A stretch of DNA of 64,000 nucleotides from Streptomyces sp. 71268 (GTDB taxonomy: Bacteria; Actinomycetota; Actinomycetes; Streptomycetales; Streptomycetaceae), in the NCBI RefSeq assembly GCF_029392895.1, contig NZ_CP114200.1, positions 4,867,001 through 4,931,000 of the forward strand. The letters run 5' to 3'. Both the position numbers and the translations under genes were made by a program. The notes under the pieces were generated by a model that did not search any database, was not told the origin of the DNA, and saw only the letters and a list, made by a program, of their open reading frames with translations. This document shows positions 1 through 8,371 of the stretch, piece after piece (the first letter of the stretch is position 1; each line of letters begins with the position of its first letter).

Positions 1-59
1 AGGCCGTTCGGCGTAGCAGCGGGTGCGTGGTGCGCACCCCGCGGCGCAGCCGCTTACCG

Positions 60-215
60 CTAGCCGCAGCCGCCGGAGCAACTGCACGGGCCGCCCGACT
101 GGCAGCCGCACTGGCAACCGGAGCCGCACCCGCAGTTGCCGAGCAGTGGCCGGGCCGGGGTCGGGGTGGGCGGCTGCTCCGTCGGGGTTGGGTTGGAGGT
201 CGGGGTGTCTGACAT
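60..215 (-). CDS. mtpA: Metallothionein-like cysteine-rich small protein
   Basis: A 51-residue protein. Residues 1-27 are a Thr/Pro-rich N-terminus, followed by a Gly/Ser/Gln-rich tail with eight cysteines at residues 28, 30, 34, 36, 38, 44, 46 and 50 (CxC and CxCxC patterns), as expected for a metal-thiolate cluster. The ATG at 215 has a strong ribosome site (GAGGAGGA) a few bases upstream. In Streptomyces a metallothionein-like gene called mtpA lies beside phoU and is studied with the Pho regulon; position and composition match. It would bind Zn or Cu in the cytoplasm. The metal and the role in phosphate response are inference. It is too short for most gene callers. Confidence 0.85.
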   Translation of the reverse strand: MSDTPTSNPTPTEQPPTPTPARPLLGNCGCGSGCQCGCQSGGPCSCSGGCG

Positions 216-775
216 GTGAGTCCTCCTCGCAGGCGTACCGCGGAGCCTCCAGTGAACGTCGGGCCCCGAGGGGCGCGGAACGGCGCGTAAGCGGCGCGTA
301 GGCGCATCGCGGTCCGTACGCCGCGAATGCCCGCACGCCCGTCGCTACGCCACCAAAACCCGCCCCGCCCAACCTCGGTCACCGCAACCCGGCCCGACCT
401 GCGCGGCAGCCGGCCGTACCCACCCCGCCCGGCCGCGCCCCGCGCCCCACCGCCCCGCGCCAGCCCCACCGGGCCCCGTCCCGCGCACCAGCCAACCTCC
501 ATCCCCGCTTCAGGGCGCCCGGCCCAGCCCACGTACCCGGACCGACCGCGTACGCCCCGTGAGGCCGGGACCACACCCGTACCCGTACCGCAGACAAGAC
601 CCGCCCCCGGCCCGTACACGCCAAAGGCCCGCGCGCCGGCCAGGCAGGAGACCGGAGCGCGGGCCCACGGGAGGGCGCGCGAAACGAGCGGAGAAGGAAG
701 GAGGAAGGAGAAAGGAAGGGCGGAGGGGAGAGGAAGAAGGGGAGCAGGGGAGCAGGCAAGAGGGAGGGGAGAGGG
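216..775. other. Intergenic stretch between mtpA and phoU
   Basis: About 560 bases with no convincing gene; the open frames here lack ribosome sites and are arginine/proline-rich artefacts of high G+C. It holds the mtpA promoter region and, at its right end, the strongly purine-biased tract described separately. Confidence 0.6.
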
Positions 776-776
776 G
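690..776 (+). repeat. Near-homopurine tract
   Basis: Eighty-seven bases of G and A on the plus strand with only four pyrimidines (at 721, 745, 753 and 757). It lies directly beyond the phoU terminator stem on the phoU transcript side, where the RNA would be all C/U. Such mirror-rich purine tracts can form triplex DNA. A function is not known. Confidence 0.75.
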
Positions 777-813
777 CGGGCGCCGGGCTCAGGGAGGGGG
801 GCCCGGCGCCCGC
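776..813 (-). terminator. phoU terminator hairpin
   Basis: Perfect 13-bp stem (776-788 paired with 801-813) and 12-base loop, located 54 bases past the phoU stop. In the phoU direction it runs into a C/U-only tract instead of a plain U run. Confidence 0.8.
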
Positions 814-866
814 ATGGCGGCCGTGCGCCCGGCCGCGAGTTACCCGAGTTACCCGGGACGCGCGGG

Positions 867-1562
867 TTACGCCGGTGACTCGGTGTCGACCGGTGCGACC
901 GGCGTGGCCGGCGCGATCTCGTCCGCGTGCTCGCCGGTGACCAGGTAGACGACCCGCTTGGCCACGGAGACCGCGTGGTCGGCGAAGCGCTCGTAGTAGC
1001 GGCCGAGGAGCGTCACGTCCACGGCCGTCTCGATGCCGTGCTTCCAGCGGTCGTCCATCAGGTGCTGGAAGAGCGTGCGGTGGAGCATGTCGATGGCGTC
1101 GTCGTCCTGCTCCAACTGGAGCGCCAGGTCCACGTCCTTGGTGATGATCACCTCGGCGGCCTTGGCCATCAGGCGCTGCGCGAGCTGGCCCATCTCCAGG
1201 ATGGTGGCGGCCAGGTCGCGGGGGACGGGCGACTCGGGGAAGCGCAGCCGGGCGAGCTTCGCGACGTGCTGCGCGAGGTCGCCGGAGCGCTCCAGGTCGG
1301 CGCTCATCCGCAGGCTGGTGACCACGATCCGCAGGTCCGTGGCGACCGGCTGCTGGCGGGCGAGCAGGGCTATCGCCCGCGCCTCGAGGTCGTGCTGGAG
1401 GTCGTCGACCTTCTGGTCGGCGGCGATGACGCTCTCCGCGAGCTTCAGGTCCGCATCCAGCATGGCCGTGGTGGCCCTGCCGATGGCCGATCCGACGAGC
1501 CGGGCCATCTCGACCAGACTTTCACCGATCGAATCGAGCTCCTCGTGGTACGCGTCCCGCAT
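867..1562 (-). CDS. phoU: Phosphate signalling accessory protein PhoU
   Basis: A 231-residue all-helical protein made of two PhoU three-helix repeats. It starts MRDAYHEELDSIGESLVEMA and has the E/DxxxD-rich metal-binding surfaces typical of the family. PhoU couples phosphate uptake to the PhoR kinase in the cytoplasm. ATG at 1562 is preferred because AAGG sits six bases upstream; the GTG codon at 1565 is too close to that site. It is divergent from phoR-phoP and shares a 276-base control region holding two PHO box arrays, so activation by phosphorylated PhoP is expected. In S. coelicolor this is SCO4228. Confidence 0.95.
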   Translation of the reverse strand: MRDAYHEELDSIGESLVEMARLVGSAIGRATTAMLDADLKLAESVIAADQKVDDLQHDLEARAIALLARQQPVATDLRIVVTSLRMSADLERSGDLAQHVAKLARLRFPESPVPRDLAATILEMGQLAQRLMAKAAEVIITKDVDLALQLEQDDDAIDMLHRTLFQHLMDDRWKHGIETAVDVTLLGRYYERFADHAVSVAKRVVYLVTGEHADEIAPATPVAPVDTESPA

Positions 1563-1647
1563 CACTTACCTTCTCTCGCTGGGGGTCCCGTAGGGCTGTC
1601 AGCCCCACGCTCCCACGGTGTGGCCGAAACGAGTCCGGTTCCGGCCC

Positions 1648-1680
1648 GCCAAGTAAACCCATCACGACCTAACGGTGAAC
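1648..1680 (-). promoter_or_regulatory. PHO box array nearer phoU
   Basis: Three consecutive 11-nt units on the minus strand: GTTCACCGTTA (1670-1680), GGTCGTGATGG (1659-1669) and GTTTACTTGGC (1648-1658). The outer two fit the Streptomyces PhoP direct-repeat unit (GTTCACC-like); the middle one is weak. The array lies 86-118 bases upstream of the phoU start. Confidence 0.75.
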
Positions 1681-1732
1681 TCTCGGCAACCCCCGTGGTC
1701 CGAGTGGTGTCGTACGTCCCGGCCTGAAGCCT

Positions 1733-1765
1733 GGATAGTGAACCGGTCGCGTCCTCGTGGTGAAC
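1733..1765 (-). promoter_or_regulatory. PHO box array nearer phoR
   Basis: Three 11-nt units on the minus strand: GTTCACCACGA (1755-1765), GGACGCGACCG (1744-1754, weak) and GTTCACTATCC (1733-1743). The unit spacing matches the array at 1648-1680. The element GTTGCCGA(G/T)AGTTCACC is shared by both arrays. This array is 73 bases upstream of phoR. Confidence 0.75.
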
Positions 1766-1826
1766 TATCGGCAACGTCTCACCTGGTCGACCCCCATTTG
1801 GCTGTGGAGCGGTCCGAGCAGGCGCC

Positions 1827-1838
1827 TAACCTGGAGCC
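1827..1838 (+). promoter_or_regulatory. phoR -10 element, leaderless-type
   Basis: TAACCT (1827-1832) fits the TANNNT -10 pattern and is six bases before the phoR ATG, so transcription would begin at or next to the start codon. A GGAG (1833-1836) lies only two bases from the ATG, too close to work well as a ribosome site. Confidence 0.5.
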
Positions 1839-3137
1839 ATGAACGTGGACGCGGCAATCGCCGCTGTGGCAGCGATCGCCGGGCTCTGCACCGGCGTCAT
1901 CGCCATGCTGGCGTTCCGCTGGAGCGAGCGCGACCAGGCGAAGCCCACGCGCTCCTCACTCCACACCGACGCCGCGCTGCCGCCCGGTGTCGACACCGTG
2001 CTCTCCGTGCTGCGGTCCTCCGCGGTCGTCCTCGACGAGGAGGACGCGGTGGTCAAGGCCAGCTCGGCGGCGTACGCGCTCGGTCTGGTGCGAGGCGGGA
2101 AGCTCGCTGTCGAACCGATGCTGCACATGGCCCGCGACACCCGTCGCGACGGTGAGATACGCCAGGTGGAACTGGACCTGCCGCGCCGTGGCACGGGCCG
2201 CGGCGAGGCCCTCGCGGTCTCCGCCCGGGTCGCCCCGCTCGGCTCCCGGCTGGTGCTGCTGCTGGTCGAGGACCTGACCGAGGCCCGCCGCATCGAGGCC
2301 GTACGCCGCGACTTCGTCGCCAACGTCAGCCACGAGCTCAAGACCCCGGTCGGCGCCCTGTCGCTGCTGTCCGAAGCCGTCATGGACGCCTCGGACGACC
2401 CGGAGGCCGTGACCCGCTTCGCCGGCCGCATGCAGATCGAGGCGACCCGGCTGACCAGCCTGGTCCAGGAACTGATCGACCTCTCCCGGGTGCAGAACGA
2501 CGACCCGCTGGAGGACGCCGAGCCGGTCCGCGTGGACGAACTCGTCGCCGAGGCCATCGACCGCTGCCGCCACCAGGCCGGCACCAAGCAGATCACGATG
2601 GCCACCGGCGGCACCGCCGACCTGCACGTGTGGGGAAATCGCGGCCAGCTCGCCGCGGCCCTTGGCAACCTGGTGGAGAACGCGGTGAACTACAGTCCGG
2701 CGCGCACCCGCGTCGGCATCGCCGCCCGGCGCATCGCGGCCCCCGGCGGCGACCTCATCGAGGTGGCCGTGACCGACCAGGGCATCGGCATCTCGGAGAA
2801 GGACCGCGAACGGATCTTCGAGCGGTTCTACCGCGTCGACCCGGCGCGCTCGCGCGCCACCGGCGGGACCGGCCTCGGCCTCGCCATCGTCAAGCACGTG
2901 GCCGCCTCGCACGGCGGGGAGGTCACGGTGTGGAGCGCTGAGGGCCAGGGCTCCACCTTCACCCTGCGGCTCCCGGAAGCCGGTGGCGTACGCGACCGGG
3001 CCGAGGCCGCGGCCGCCTCCGGGCGGCGCAAGGGCGGAAACTCCTTGATCGAGCCGGACGACCTCGACGACGAGGACCCCGACCGTTCCTATGAGACCTT
3101 CACCAATGAACCCCCTCCCGTCGCCCACCACCCGTAG
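1839..3137 (+). CDS. phoR: Phosphate-sensing histidine kinase PhoR
   Basis: A 432-residue membrane sensor kinase. One transmembrane segment (about residues 5-27) is followed by a PAS-like region (50-150). The HisKA phosphoacceptor is His165 in VSHELKTP. The ATPase domain has an N box (GNLVENAVNYS, about 276-286), G1 (DQGIGI, 313-318) and G2 (GGTGLGLAI, 342-350). It autophosphorylates and passes phosphate to PhoP when phosphate is scarce. phoP follows after 45 bases, so they are one operon. The start codon carries a leaderless-type -10. The C-terminal 50 residues are acidic and low in complexity. Orthologue of SCO4229. Confidence 0.95.
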   Translation: MNVDAAIAAVAAIAGLCTGVIAMLAFRWSERDQAKPTRSSLHTDAALPPGVDTVLSVLRSSAVVLDEEDAVVKASSAAYALGLVRGGKLAVEPMLHMARDTRRDGEIRQVELDLPRRGTGRGEALAVSARVAPLGSRLVLLLVEDLTEARRIEAVRRDFVANVSHELKTPVGALSLLSEAVMDASDDPEAVTRFAGRMQIEATRLTSLVQELIDLSRVQNDDPLEDAEPVRVDELVAEAIDRCRHQAGTKQITMATGGTADLHVWGNRGQLAAALGNLVENAVNYSPARTRVGIAARRIAAPGGDLIEVAVTDQGIGISEKDRERIFERFYRVDPARSRATGGTGLGLAIVKHVAASHGGEVTVWSAEGQGSTFTLRLPEAGGVRDRAEAAAASGRRKGGNSLIEPDDLDDEDPDRSYETFTNEPPPVAHHP

Positions 3138-3182
3138 CTGGAAGGCGCTTCGCGCCCCTGAGTTCGCCCCGGAGGTCCTTCC

Positions 3183-3863
3183 GTGACCCGAGTGCTCGTT
3201 GTCGAGGACGAGGAATCGTTCAGCGACGCTTTGTCGTACATGCTCCGCAAGGAGGGTTTTGAGGTCGCCATCGCGACAACGGGCCCCGAAGGGTTGGACG
3301 AGTTCGAGCGGAACGGCGCCGACCTGGTGCTGCTCGACCTCATGCTGCCCGGCCTGCCCGGCACGGAGGTCTGCCGCCAGTTGCGCGGGCGCTCCAACGT
3401 CCCGGTCATCATGGTGACCGCCAAGGACAGCGAGATCGACAAGGTCGTCGGCCTGGAAATAGGAGCCGACGACTACGTCACCAAGCCCTTCTCCTCCCGT
3501 GAGCTGGTGGCCCGCATCCGCGCGGTGCTCCGCCGCCGCGGCGAGCCCGAGGAGGTCACGCCGGCCGCCCTGGAGGCGGGCCCGGTGCGGATGGACGTCG
3601 ACCGGCACGTGGTCACCGTCTCCGGCGGCAAGGTGGACCTGCCGCTCAAGGAGTTCGACCTGCTGGAGATGTTGCTGCGCAACGCCGGCCGCGTGCTCAC
3701 CCGGATGCAGCTCATCGACCGCGTCTGGGGCGCCGACTACGTGGGCGACACCAAGACCCTCGACGTGCACGTCAAGCGGCTGCGCGCCAAGATCGAGCCC
3801 GACCCGGGCGCGCCCCGCTACCTGGTGACCGTCCGCGGCCTGGGCTACAAGTTCGAGCCGTAG
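3183..3863 (+). CDS. phoP: Phosphate response regulator PhoP
   Basis: A 226-residue OmpR-family response regulator. The receiver domain (1-115) has acidic residues E8, D9 and E10, phosphoacceptor Asp52 in LLDLMLPG and the switch lysine in VTAKD. A winged-helix DNA-binding domain follows (about 125-224), ending in VRGLGYKFEP. It binds 11-nt PHO box repeats to switch phosphate-starvation genes and, in Streptomyces, to damp antibiotic production. GTG start with GGAGGT six bases upstream. It is cotranscribed with phoR and followed by a strong terminator. Orthologue of SCO4230. Confidence 0.97.
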   Translation: MTRVLVVEDEESFSDALSYMLRKEGFEVAIATTGPEGLDEFERNGADLVLLDLMLPGLPGTEVCRQLRGRSNVPVIMVTAKDSEIDKVVGLEIGADDYVTKPFSSRELVARIRAVLRRRGEPEEVTPAALEAGPVRMDVDRHVVTVSGGKVDLPLKEFDLLEMLLRNAGRVLTRMQLIDRVWGADYVGDTKTLDVHVKRLRAKIEPDPGAPRYLVTVRGLGYKFEP

Positions 3864-3900
3864 ACCGCACCGGGCGGCGCCCCACCCGGCGCCGACCCCG

Positions 3901-3950
3901 CAACGCCGCGAGGGCGGCCCCCACGGTCGGGGGCCGCCCTCGCGGCGTTG
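3901..3950. terminator. phoP terminator, 22-bp perfect hairpin
   Basis: A perfect 22-bp inverted repeat (3901-3922 / 3929-3950) with loop ACGGTC, 37 bases after the phoP stop. It lies between convergent genes and may serve both. Confidence 0.9.
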
Positions 3951-3980
3951 CCGTGCGTACGGAGCCCGCCGGGCGGGCCA

Positions 3981-4016
3981 GGCGTCGTACGGGCCGGTTC
4001 GCGGCCGTACGACGCC
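3981..4016 (-). terminator. Hairpin terminator of the DUF461-type lipoprotein gene
   Basis: Twelve-bp perfect stem (3981-3992 / 4005-4016) that can be extended inward by three further pairs past one bulge. It begins 62 bases past the stop of the minus-strand lipoprotein gene. Confidence 0.75.
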
Positions 4017-4078
4017 GGACCGCACCGGCGCGCGGGCGGGCCCGGGTGGGCCGCGCCGTCACGTCGGTGCGTCAGGGC

Positions 4079-4828
4079 TCAGTGGCCGGCCGGGGCTTCC
4101 TCACCCTGGGCGCCGTCCTGGGCGTCCTGCTGGCCCTGCTGCTCACCCTGCTGCTCGTCCTGGGCGTTGCCGGTGGGCGTGCCGGTCGGCGTCTGCTCGT
4201 CCTGGCCCGGCTTGCCGGTCGGGTCGCCGCTCTCGTCGTCCGACGGCTTGCCCGACTCCTTGTCGCCCGGCTTGCCCGTGGGCTTCACGGTCTCGGTGGG
4301 CTTGGTGGTCGGCGCGGGGCTCGGGCCCCACTTGGCGTAGTCACCCTTGGCGGGGACGACCAGCACGCGCAACGCGACGTCGCCCGTCTTGCTGAAGTCG
4401 AAGACGATCTTCTGGGCGTCGCCGACCTTGGCCGCCTCGTGGCCGCCGACGATCTCGGCGGAGGCGTTCCCCTCGCCGCCGAGGGTCAGCGAACCGCCCT
4501 TGGGCACGACCAGCGGGCCCGAACCCTTCGCGGGCTTCAGCTTGACCTCGGTGTTCTTGCCGTCGACCGTGACGGCGCGCAGGACCTGGTCGGACGAGCC
4601 GTTGTTGAAGATCTTGGCGGTGAGGGCGGCGGGGCCCTCGTCGTCCAGCTCCGGCTGGGTGATCACCGTGGCGTTCTGGACCGCGATGTCGCCGACGGTC
4701 TTGTGGGCGTGGTCCGGGTTGATCTCCATCGTCTGCGAGTCGTTCCCGGCCGCGCAGGCGGAGAGCGGGGCGATCGAGAGCACGAGGGCGGTGGCGGCGA
4801 GGGCGCCGCGTCGAAGGCTGCTGCTCAC
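4079..4828 (-). CDS. DUF461-type secreted lipoprotein
   Basis: A 249-residue lipoprotein. It has a basic N-terminus, a hydrophobic core and lipobox LSAC (cysteine 25), so it should be lipid-anchored outside the membrane. Residues 30-165 form a beta-rich domain resembling the DUF461/copper-chaperone-like family (phrases such as NGSSDQVLRAVTVDG and LVVPKGGSLTLG). Residues 166-249 are a disordered Thr/Pro/Gly/Asp/Gln tail with repeated TGKPG and QQG. The same gene type sits between phoP and carD in other streptomycetes. Metal binding is only a guess. Confidence 0.85.
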   Translation of the reverse strand: MSSSLRRGALAATALVLSIAPLSACAAGNDSQTMEINPDHAHKTVGDIAVQNATVITQPELDDEGPAALTAKIFNNGSSDQVLRAVTVDGKNTEVKLKPAKGSGPLVVPKGGSLTLGGEGNASAEIVGGHEAAKVGDAQKIVFDFSKTGDVALRVLVVPAKGDYAKWGPSPAPTTKPTETVKPTGKPGDKESGKPSDDESGDPTGKPGQDEQTPTGTPTGNAQDEQQGEQQGQQDAQDGAQGEEAPAGH

Positions 4829-5591
4829 GGCGGCGGCATCTCCTAGGACGAGCTTCGGCGGCCGAACGCTGGGCCCGGTCGCGGATGGACGGCGGGGGCG
4901 GCGGTGAGCTGCCCGTAAAAGGATCTATCAGCGCGCTTAGGTTACCGACCCGCCGTCGAGAGCACGCACCCGACCCGCCTCCCACACCGGGCGGCCCCCT
5001 ACCGTGGCCGGGCCCGCCCCGCGCGAGGCCGGCCCGGGCGGGGGGTGGGCCCGACGCGCGCCGCCCGCGCTTCCCCCCGGCCTCCTCCCGGCGGCGCCCG
5101 CCACACGGTGAACACGCCTGTGAACAGTCGTTGAACAAGTACGGGGAGAACGCTCCGCAATCACCCGCGCGCGGACCCCGCGCCGAATATCGGCCGTCGC
5201 GCGCCGGGATGAATATCGGCGCGGAATGCAGGCGCTCGGTGACGGTCGCGTGAATTGATCACGAAGGTGATCTACGTGGCCTGATCAATTCGAGGAAACG
5301 GCGCGGAGTGGCCGGCCCGAGACCGAACGGAGTAGCGGAACTCGCACGCTCAGAGTCCGGCAAACCGGGACGTACGGCCTGTCGCGCGGGGGTGTCGCGG
5401 GATGTAACGTCCGCGTTTCTCCTTGCCCGGACAGTGGCTCCCACCTGCGAATTCCCCCTTCCCGACGCCGCTCGAAGCACGTTCCGAGTGCTGTTGTCAA
5501 GCCCCGAGATATGCCCTGACCTGCGAAAACGCCATTCAGAACGGGGCGTTCACGTGTTACTCTGGATAGCCACGGAAGGGGTACCTGTCAC
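4829..5591. other. Divergent control region between lipoprotein gene and carD
   Basis: About 760 bases without a gene. The left half holds the minus-strand lipoprotein promoter and is GC-rich. From 5110 on the sequence is distinctly less GC-rich and carries the inverted repeats listed at 5252-5291, then the carD leader. A GGAAGG ribosome-site-like motif (5574-5579) lies 12 bases before the carD ATG. Confidence 0.6.
5252..5291. promoter_or_regulatory. Overlapping inverted repeats upstream of carD
   Basis: GAATTGATCA (5252-5261) and TGATCAATTC (5282-5291) are perfect 10-bp arms 20 bases apart. Inside them, GATCAC (5257-5262) and GTGATC (5267-5272) form a second hairpin with loop GAAG. The two pairings share bases and exclude each other, suggesting an operator or a switchable leader. 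It lies about 300 bases upstream of carD. Confidence 0.45.
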
Positions 5592-6074
5592 ATGACGTTC
5601 AAGGTTGGCGACACCGTGGTCTATCCCCATCACGGGGCCGCGCTGATCGAGGCCATCGAAACTCGCCAGATCAAAGGCGTGGACAAGACCTACTTGGTGC
5701 TGAAGGTCGCCCAGGGCGACCTGACGGTTCGCGTACCAGCGGACAATGCGGAGTTCGTCGGCGTACGCGATGTGGTCGGCCAGGACGGGCTGGACCGGGT
5801 CTTCGAGGTGCTGCGCGCACCGTATGCGGAGGAGCCCACGAACTGGTCCCGTCGTTACAAGGCAAACCTGGAGAAGCTCGCGTCCGGTGACGTGATCAAG
5901 GTCGCCGAGGTCGTGCGCGACCTGTGGCGTCGTGAGCGTGAGCGCGGTCTTTCCGCTGGTGAGAAGCGCATGCTCGCCAAGGCCCGGCAGATCCTGGTCA
6001 GCGAACTCGCTCTCGCGGAAAGCACCAACGAAGACAAGGCTGAGGCCCTGCTCGACGAAGTTCTCGCATCCTGA
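5592..6074 (+). CDS. carD: CarD family transcription regulator
   Basis: A 160-residue protein. The N-terminal RNA-polymerase-interacting Tudor-like domain begins [20 protein letters not shown] (residues 1-60), followed by a helical DNA-binding C-terminal domain (about 70-160) with the conserved tryptophan region [13 protein letters not shown]. CarD binds the RNAP beta subunit and stabilises the open complex, mainly at rRNA promoters. It sits just before ispD-ispF as in other actinomycetes, separated by a structured terminator and a long spacer. Family length and sequence are normal. Confidence 0.95.
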   Translation: MTFKVGDTVVYPHHGAALIEAIETRQIKGVDKTYLVLKVAQGDLTVRVPADNAEFVGVRDVVGQDGLDRVFEVLRAPYAEEPTNWSRRYKANLEKLASGDVIKVAEVVRDLWRRERERGLSAGEKRMLAKARQILVSELALAESTNEDKAEALLDEVLAS

Positions 6075-6142
6075 GGACTTTCTGCGAACCCACGGACACG
6101 GGGTCGTTGCCGGTGTCCGGGACGTTCTGACGGACGTACACC

Positions 6143-6206
6143 TGCCGCAGTGCCCGAGTGGCGGTCGCGTCCCGAGGACGCGATCCCTACGCCGGGCACT
6201 GCGGCA
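6143..6206 (+). terminator. Nested hairpin after carD
   Basis: Outer perfect 14-bp stem (6143-6156 / 6193-6206) enclosing an inner 8-bp stem (6165-6172 / 6176-6183) with a 3-base loop. It starts 69 bases past the carD stop; the most likely role is transcription termination. Confidence 0.7.
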
Positions 6207-6855
6207 TCTGTCGTCCGGTCGCACCTGTCGGCGCGTCCGCGCCGGTGAAGCACGCTTTCCCGCAGCTCCACGCAGCACGGTTCGGCATACGGCAGCACGC
6301 TTTGGCAGTACGGCGCACCTCGGCAATCCCACGCACCACCACCCGCACGCGTCACCGACGCCTACACGGCGGCCTTGGCCGGGTGCGTCTGGCGTACGCC
6401 GGTCACCGCGAGGGCCGGCGGCCACGGCGGTGGTCCCGATCACCCACGGGGGCGGATCGCCCGACGGCACGTCGCCGATCGTTCACCGGTCCCGGTGTGC
6501 GGGGGCGCGGTGTCGTGGGGTGGTTGTGTCCGGTCACACAGCGGTCGGTCACACGGCGGTGTCCGCGCGGGGCGACACCGTCGGCGAGACGCGCATGCGG
6601 ATACGCCGCGACCCCGAGAGCCATGTGGCCCAGGCGGTCGGCGGCGGTCAGGGGCGAGGGGGCGGGCAACTGGCAAGTTCTTGCGCTTCGCTCCGCCACA
6701 CTGTGTGCGGTTACATCACGTGTGCGGCGATTGGTGTGCCGGGCTCGGGCACTGGCTCGACCAGTCGTCACGGAAGGGGCTGATCGGGCCGCTGCGCCCG
6801 GCACGCTCTGGCCATACCCAACTCGGCCGAGGAAGCAAACCTGAACGCCAACGCA
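6207..6855. other. Long gene-free spacer before ispD
   Basis: About 650 bases with no supported gene; open frames on both strands lack ribosome sites and consist of Arg/Thr/Pro. It probably contains the ispDF promoter. No obvious ribosome site precedes the ispD ATG (a GAGGAAG lies about 20 bases away). Confidence 0.5.
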
Positions 6856-7635
6856 ATGTCCGCATCAGACCGTGCCGACTCCACCGACACGCGTCCCGTG
6901 CGCACCGCCGCCGTCATTCCCGCCGCCGGCCGAGGCGTCCGCCTCGGCCCGGGCGCGCCGAAGGCGCTGCGCGCCCTGAACGGCACGCCCATGCTGGTCC
7001 ACGCCGTGCGCGCGATGGCCGCCTCGCGCGCCGTCTCGCTCGTGGTCGTCGTCGCCCCGTCGGACGGCGCCACCGAGGTCCGCAGACTGCTCGACGCGCA
7101 CCCGCTCGCCGAGTCCGTCGCCGAGAAGACCGAGGTCGTCGTCGTTCCCGGCGGCCAGACCCGCCAGGAGTCCGTACGCCTCGGCCTCGCCGCCCTCCCC
7201 GATGACGTCAGCGTCGTCCTCGTGCACGACGCGGCGCGCCCGCTGGTGCCGGTGGACGTCGTGGACGCGGTGGCGGGCGCGGTGCGCTCCGGCGCGCCGG
7301 CCGTGGTTCCCGCGCTGCCGCTGGCGGACACCGTGAAGCAGGTCGAGCCGCGTACCGGCGGCGAGCCGGAACCGGTCGTCGGCACCCCGGAACGGGCCAG
7401 GCTACGGGCCGTCCAGACCCCGCAGGGCTTCGACCGGGCCACGCTGGTCGAGGCGCACGAGCGCGTCGAGCTGGCGGGCGAGGGCGCCACCGACGACGCG
7501 GGCATGGTCGAGCGCATCGGCCGCGACGTGGTGGTCGTCCCCGGCCACGAGGAGGCGTTCAAGGTGACCCGGCCGCTCGACCTGGTCCTGGCCGAGGCCG
7601 TACTCGCCCGCAGGAGGGCCAACGATGGGTTCTGA
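6856..7635 (+). CDS. ispD: 2-C-methyl-D-erythritol 4-phosphate cytidylyltransferase
   Basis: A 259-residue enzyme of the MEP isoprenoid pathway that joins CTP and MEP to make CDP-ME in the cytoplasm. The CTP-binding motif [21 protein letters not shown] begins near residue 19. The conserved [16 protein letters not shown] and AVQTPQGF blocks follow in order. The first 15 residues are an extra hydrophilic leader; a later start is possible. The last 11 bases overlap ispF, which indicates translational coupling. Confidence 0.95.
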   Translation: MSASDRADSTDTRPVRTAAVIPAAGRGVRLGPGAPKALRALNGTPMLVHAVRAMAASRAVSLVVVVAPSDGATEVRRLLDAHPLAESVAEKTEVVVVPGGQTRQESVRLGLAALPDDVSVVLVHDAARPLVPVDVVDAVAGAVRSGAPAVVPALPLADTVKQVEPRTGGEPEPVVGTPERARLRAVQTPQGFDRATLVEAHERVELAGEGATDDAGMVERIGRDVVVVPGHEEAFKVTRPLDLVLAEAVLARRRANDGF

Positions 7636-8134
7636 GTCGCCCGCCGAGCAGCCCGCCGTGGTGCTCCCCCAGGTCGGCATCGGCACCGACATCCACGCCT
7701 TCGAGGAGGGCCGCGAGCTGTGGTGCGCGGGCCTGCGCTGGGAGGGGGAGGGGCCGGGTCTCGCGGGTCACTCCGACGCGGACGTCGTCGCCCACGCCGC
7801 GTGCAACGCCCTGTTCTCCGCCGCCGGCCTCGGCGACCTCGGCGCCCATTTCGGCACCGGCCGCCCGGAGTGGGCCGGCGCGTCGGGCCTGACCCTGCTC
7901 ACCGAGGCGGCCCGCATCGTGCGCGCGGCGGGCTTCACCATCGGCAACGTGGCCGTGCAGGTGGTCGGCCCGCGCCCGAAGATCGGCAAGCGACGCGAGG
8001 AGGCCCAGGAGGTGCTGTCCGCCGCGGTCGGCGCCCCCGTCTCCGTCTCCGGCGCGACCACCGACGGCCTGGGCTTCACCGGTCGCGGCGAGGGCCTGGC
8101 CGCGATCGCGACGGCTCTGGTCGTACGCCGCTGA
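7625..8134 (+). CDS. ispF: 2-C-methyl-D-erythritol 2,4-cyclodiphosphate synthase
   Basis: A 169-residue trimeric enzyme that cyclises CDP-ME 2-phosphate to MEcPP in the MEP pathway. Metal-binding residues lie in [12 protein letters not shown] (Asp and His) and the [12 protein letters not shown] block, followed by DLGAHFG and the C-terminal [13 protein letters not shown] signature. The ATG is preceded by AGGAGG at seven bases and lies inside the end of ispD. Residues 1-17 extend beyond the usual family start. Confidence 0.95.
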   Translation: MGSESPAEQPAVVLPQVGIGTDIHAFEEGRELWCAGLRWEGEGPGLAGHSDADVVAHAACNALFSAAGLGDLGAHFGTGRPEWAGASGLTLLTEAARIVRAAGFTIGNVAVQVVGPRPKIGKRREEAQEVLSAAVGAPVSVSGATTDGLGFTGRGEGLAAIATALVVRR

Positions 8135-8160
8135 GCCGCGCGCCGAGCGCCGGTCCGGGG

Positions 8161-8215
8161 CGGTGACCCGCGTGAGTCACCGCCTCCACGCGTGCGGGGC
8201 CCGGGCCCCGCACGC
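8161..8215 (+). terminator. Double hairpin after ispF
   Basis: A 7-bp stem (CGGTGAC 8161-8167 / GTCACCG 8176-8182) is followed at once by a perfect 26-bp palindrome (8190-8215). Together they end the ispDF unit. Confidence 0.75.
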
Positions 8216-8371
8216 GGCCGAGTCGGCGCCGGGCGCGCTGCTCCGTACGGCTCACGCGCGGGTGGGGAATGCGGGTGGGCCCGGGGCTGTTGGGTACCCA
8301 TCGAGGAACCTGCCCCGTGATCCACTGCCGGGCGAGACCGCCAGGCGATCGACGTGACGGAAGGACCCACC

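Noticed and set aside
327..878. Long open frame between mtpA and phoU on the plus strand
   Set aside because: Composition is almost only Pro/Arg/Gly/Ala, there is no ribosome site, and it runs through the phoU terminator.
1956..4025. A 689-residue open frame antisense to phoR and phoP
   Set aside because: It lies opposite two well-recognised genes and shows no domain; a high-GC shadow frame.
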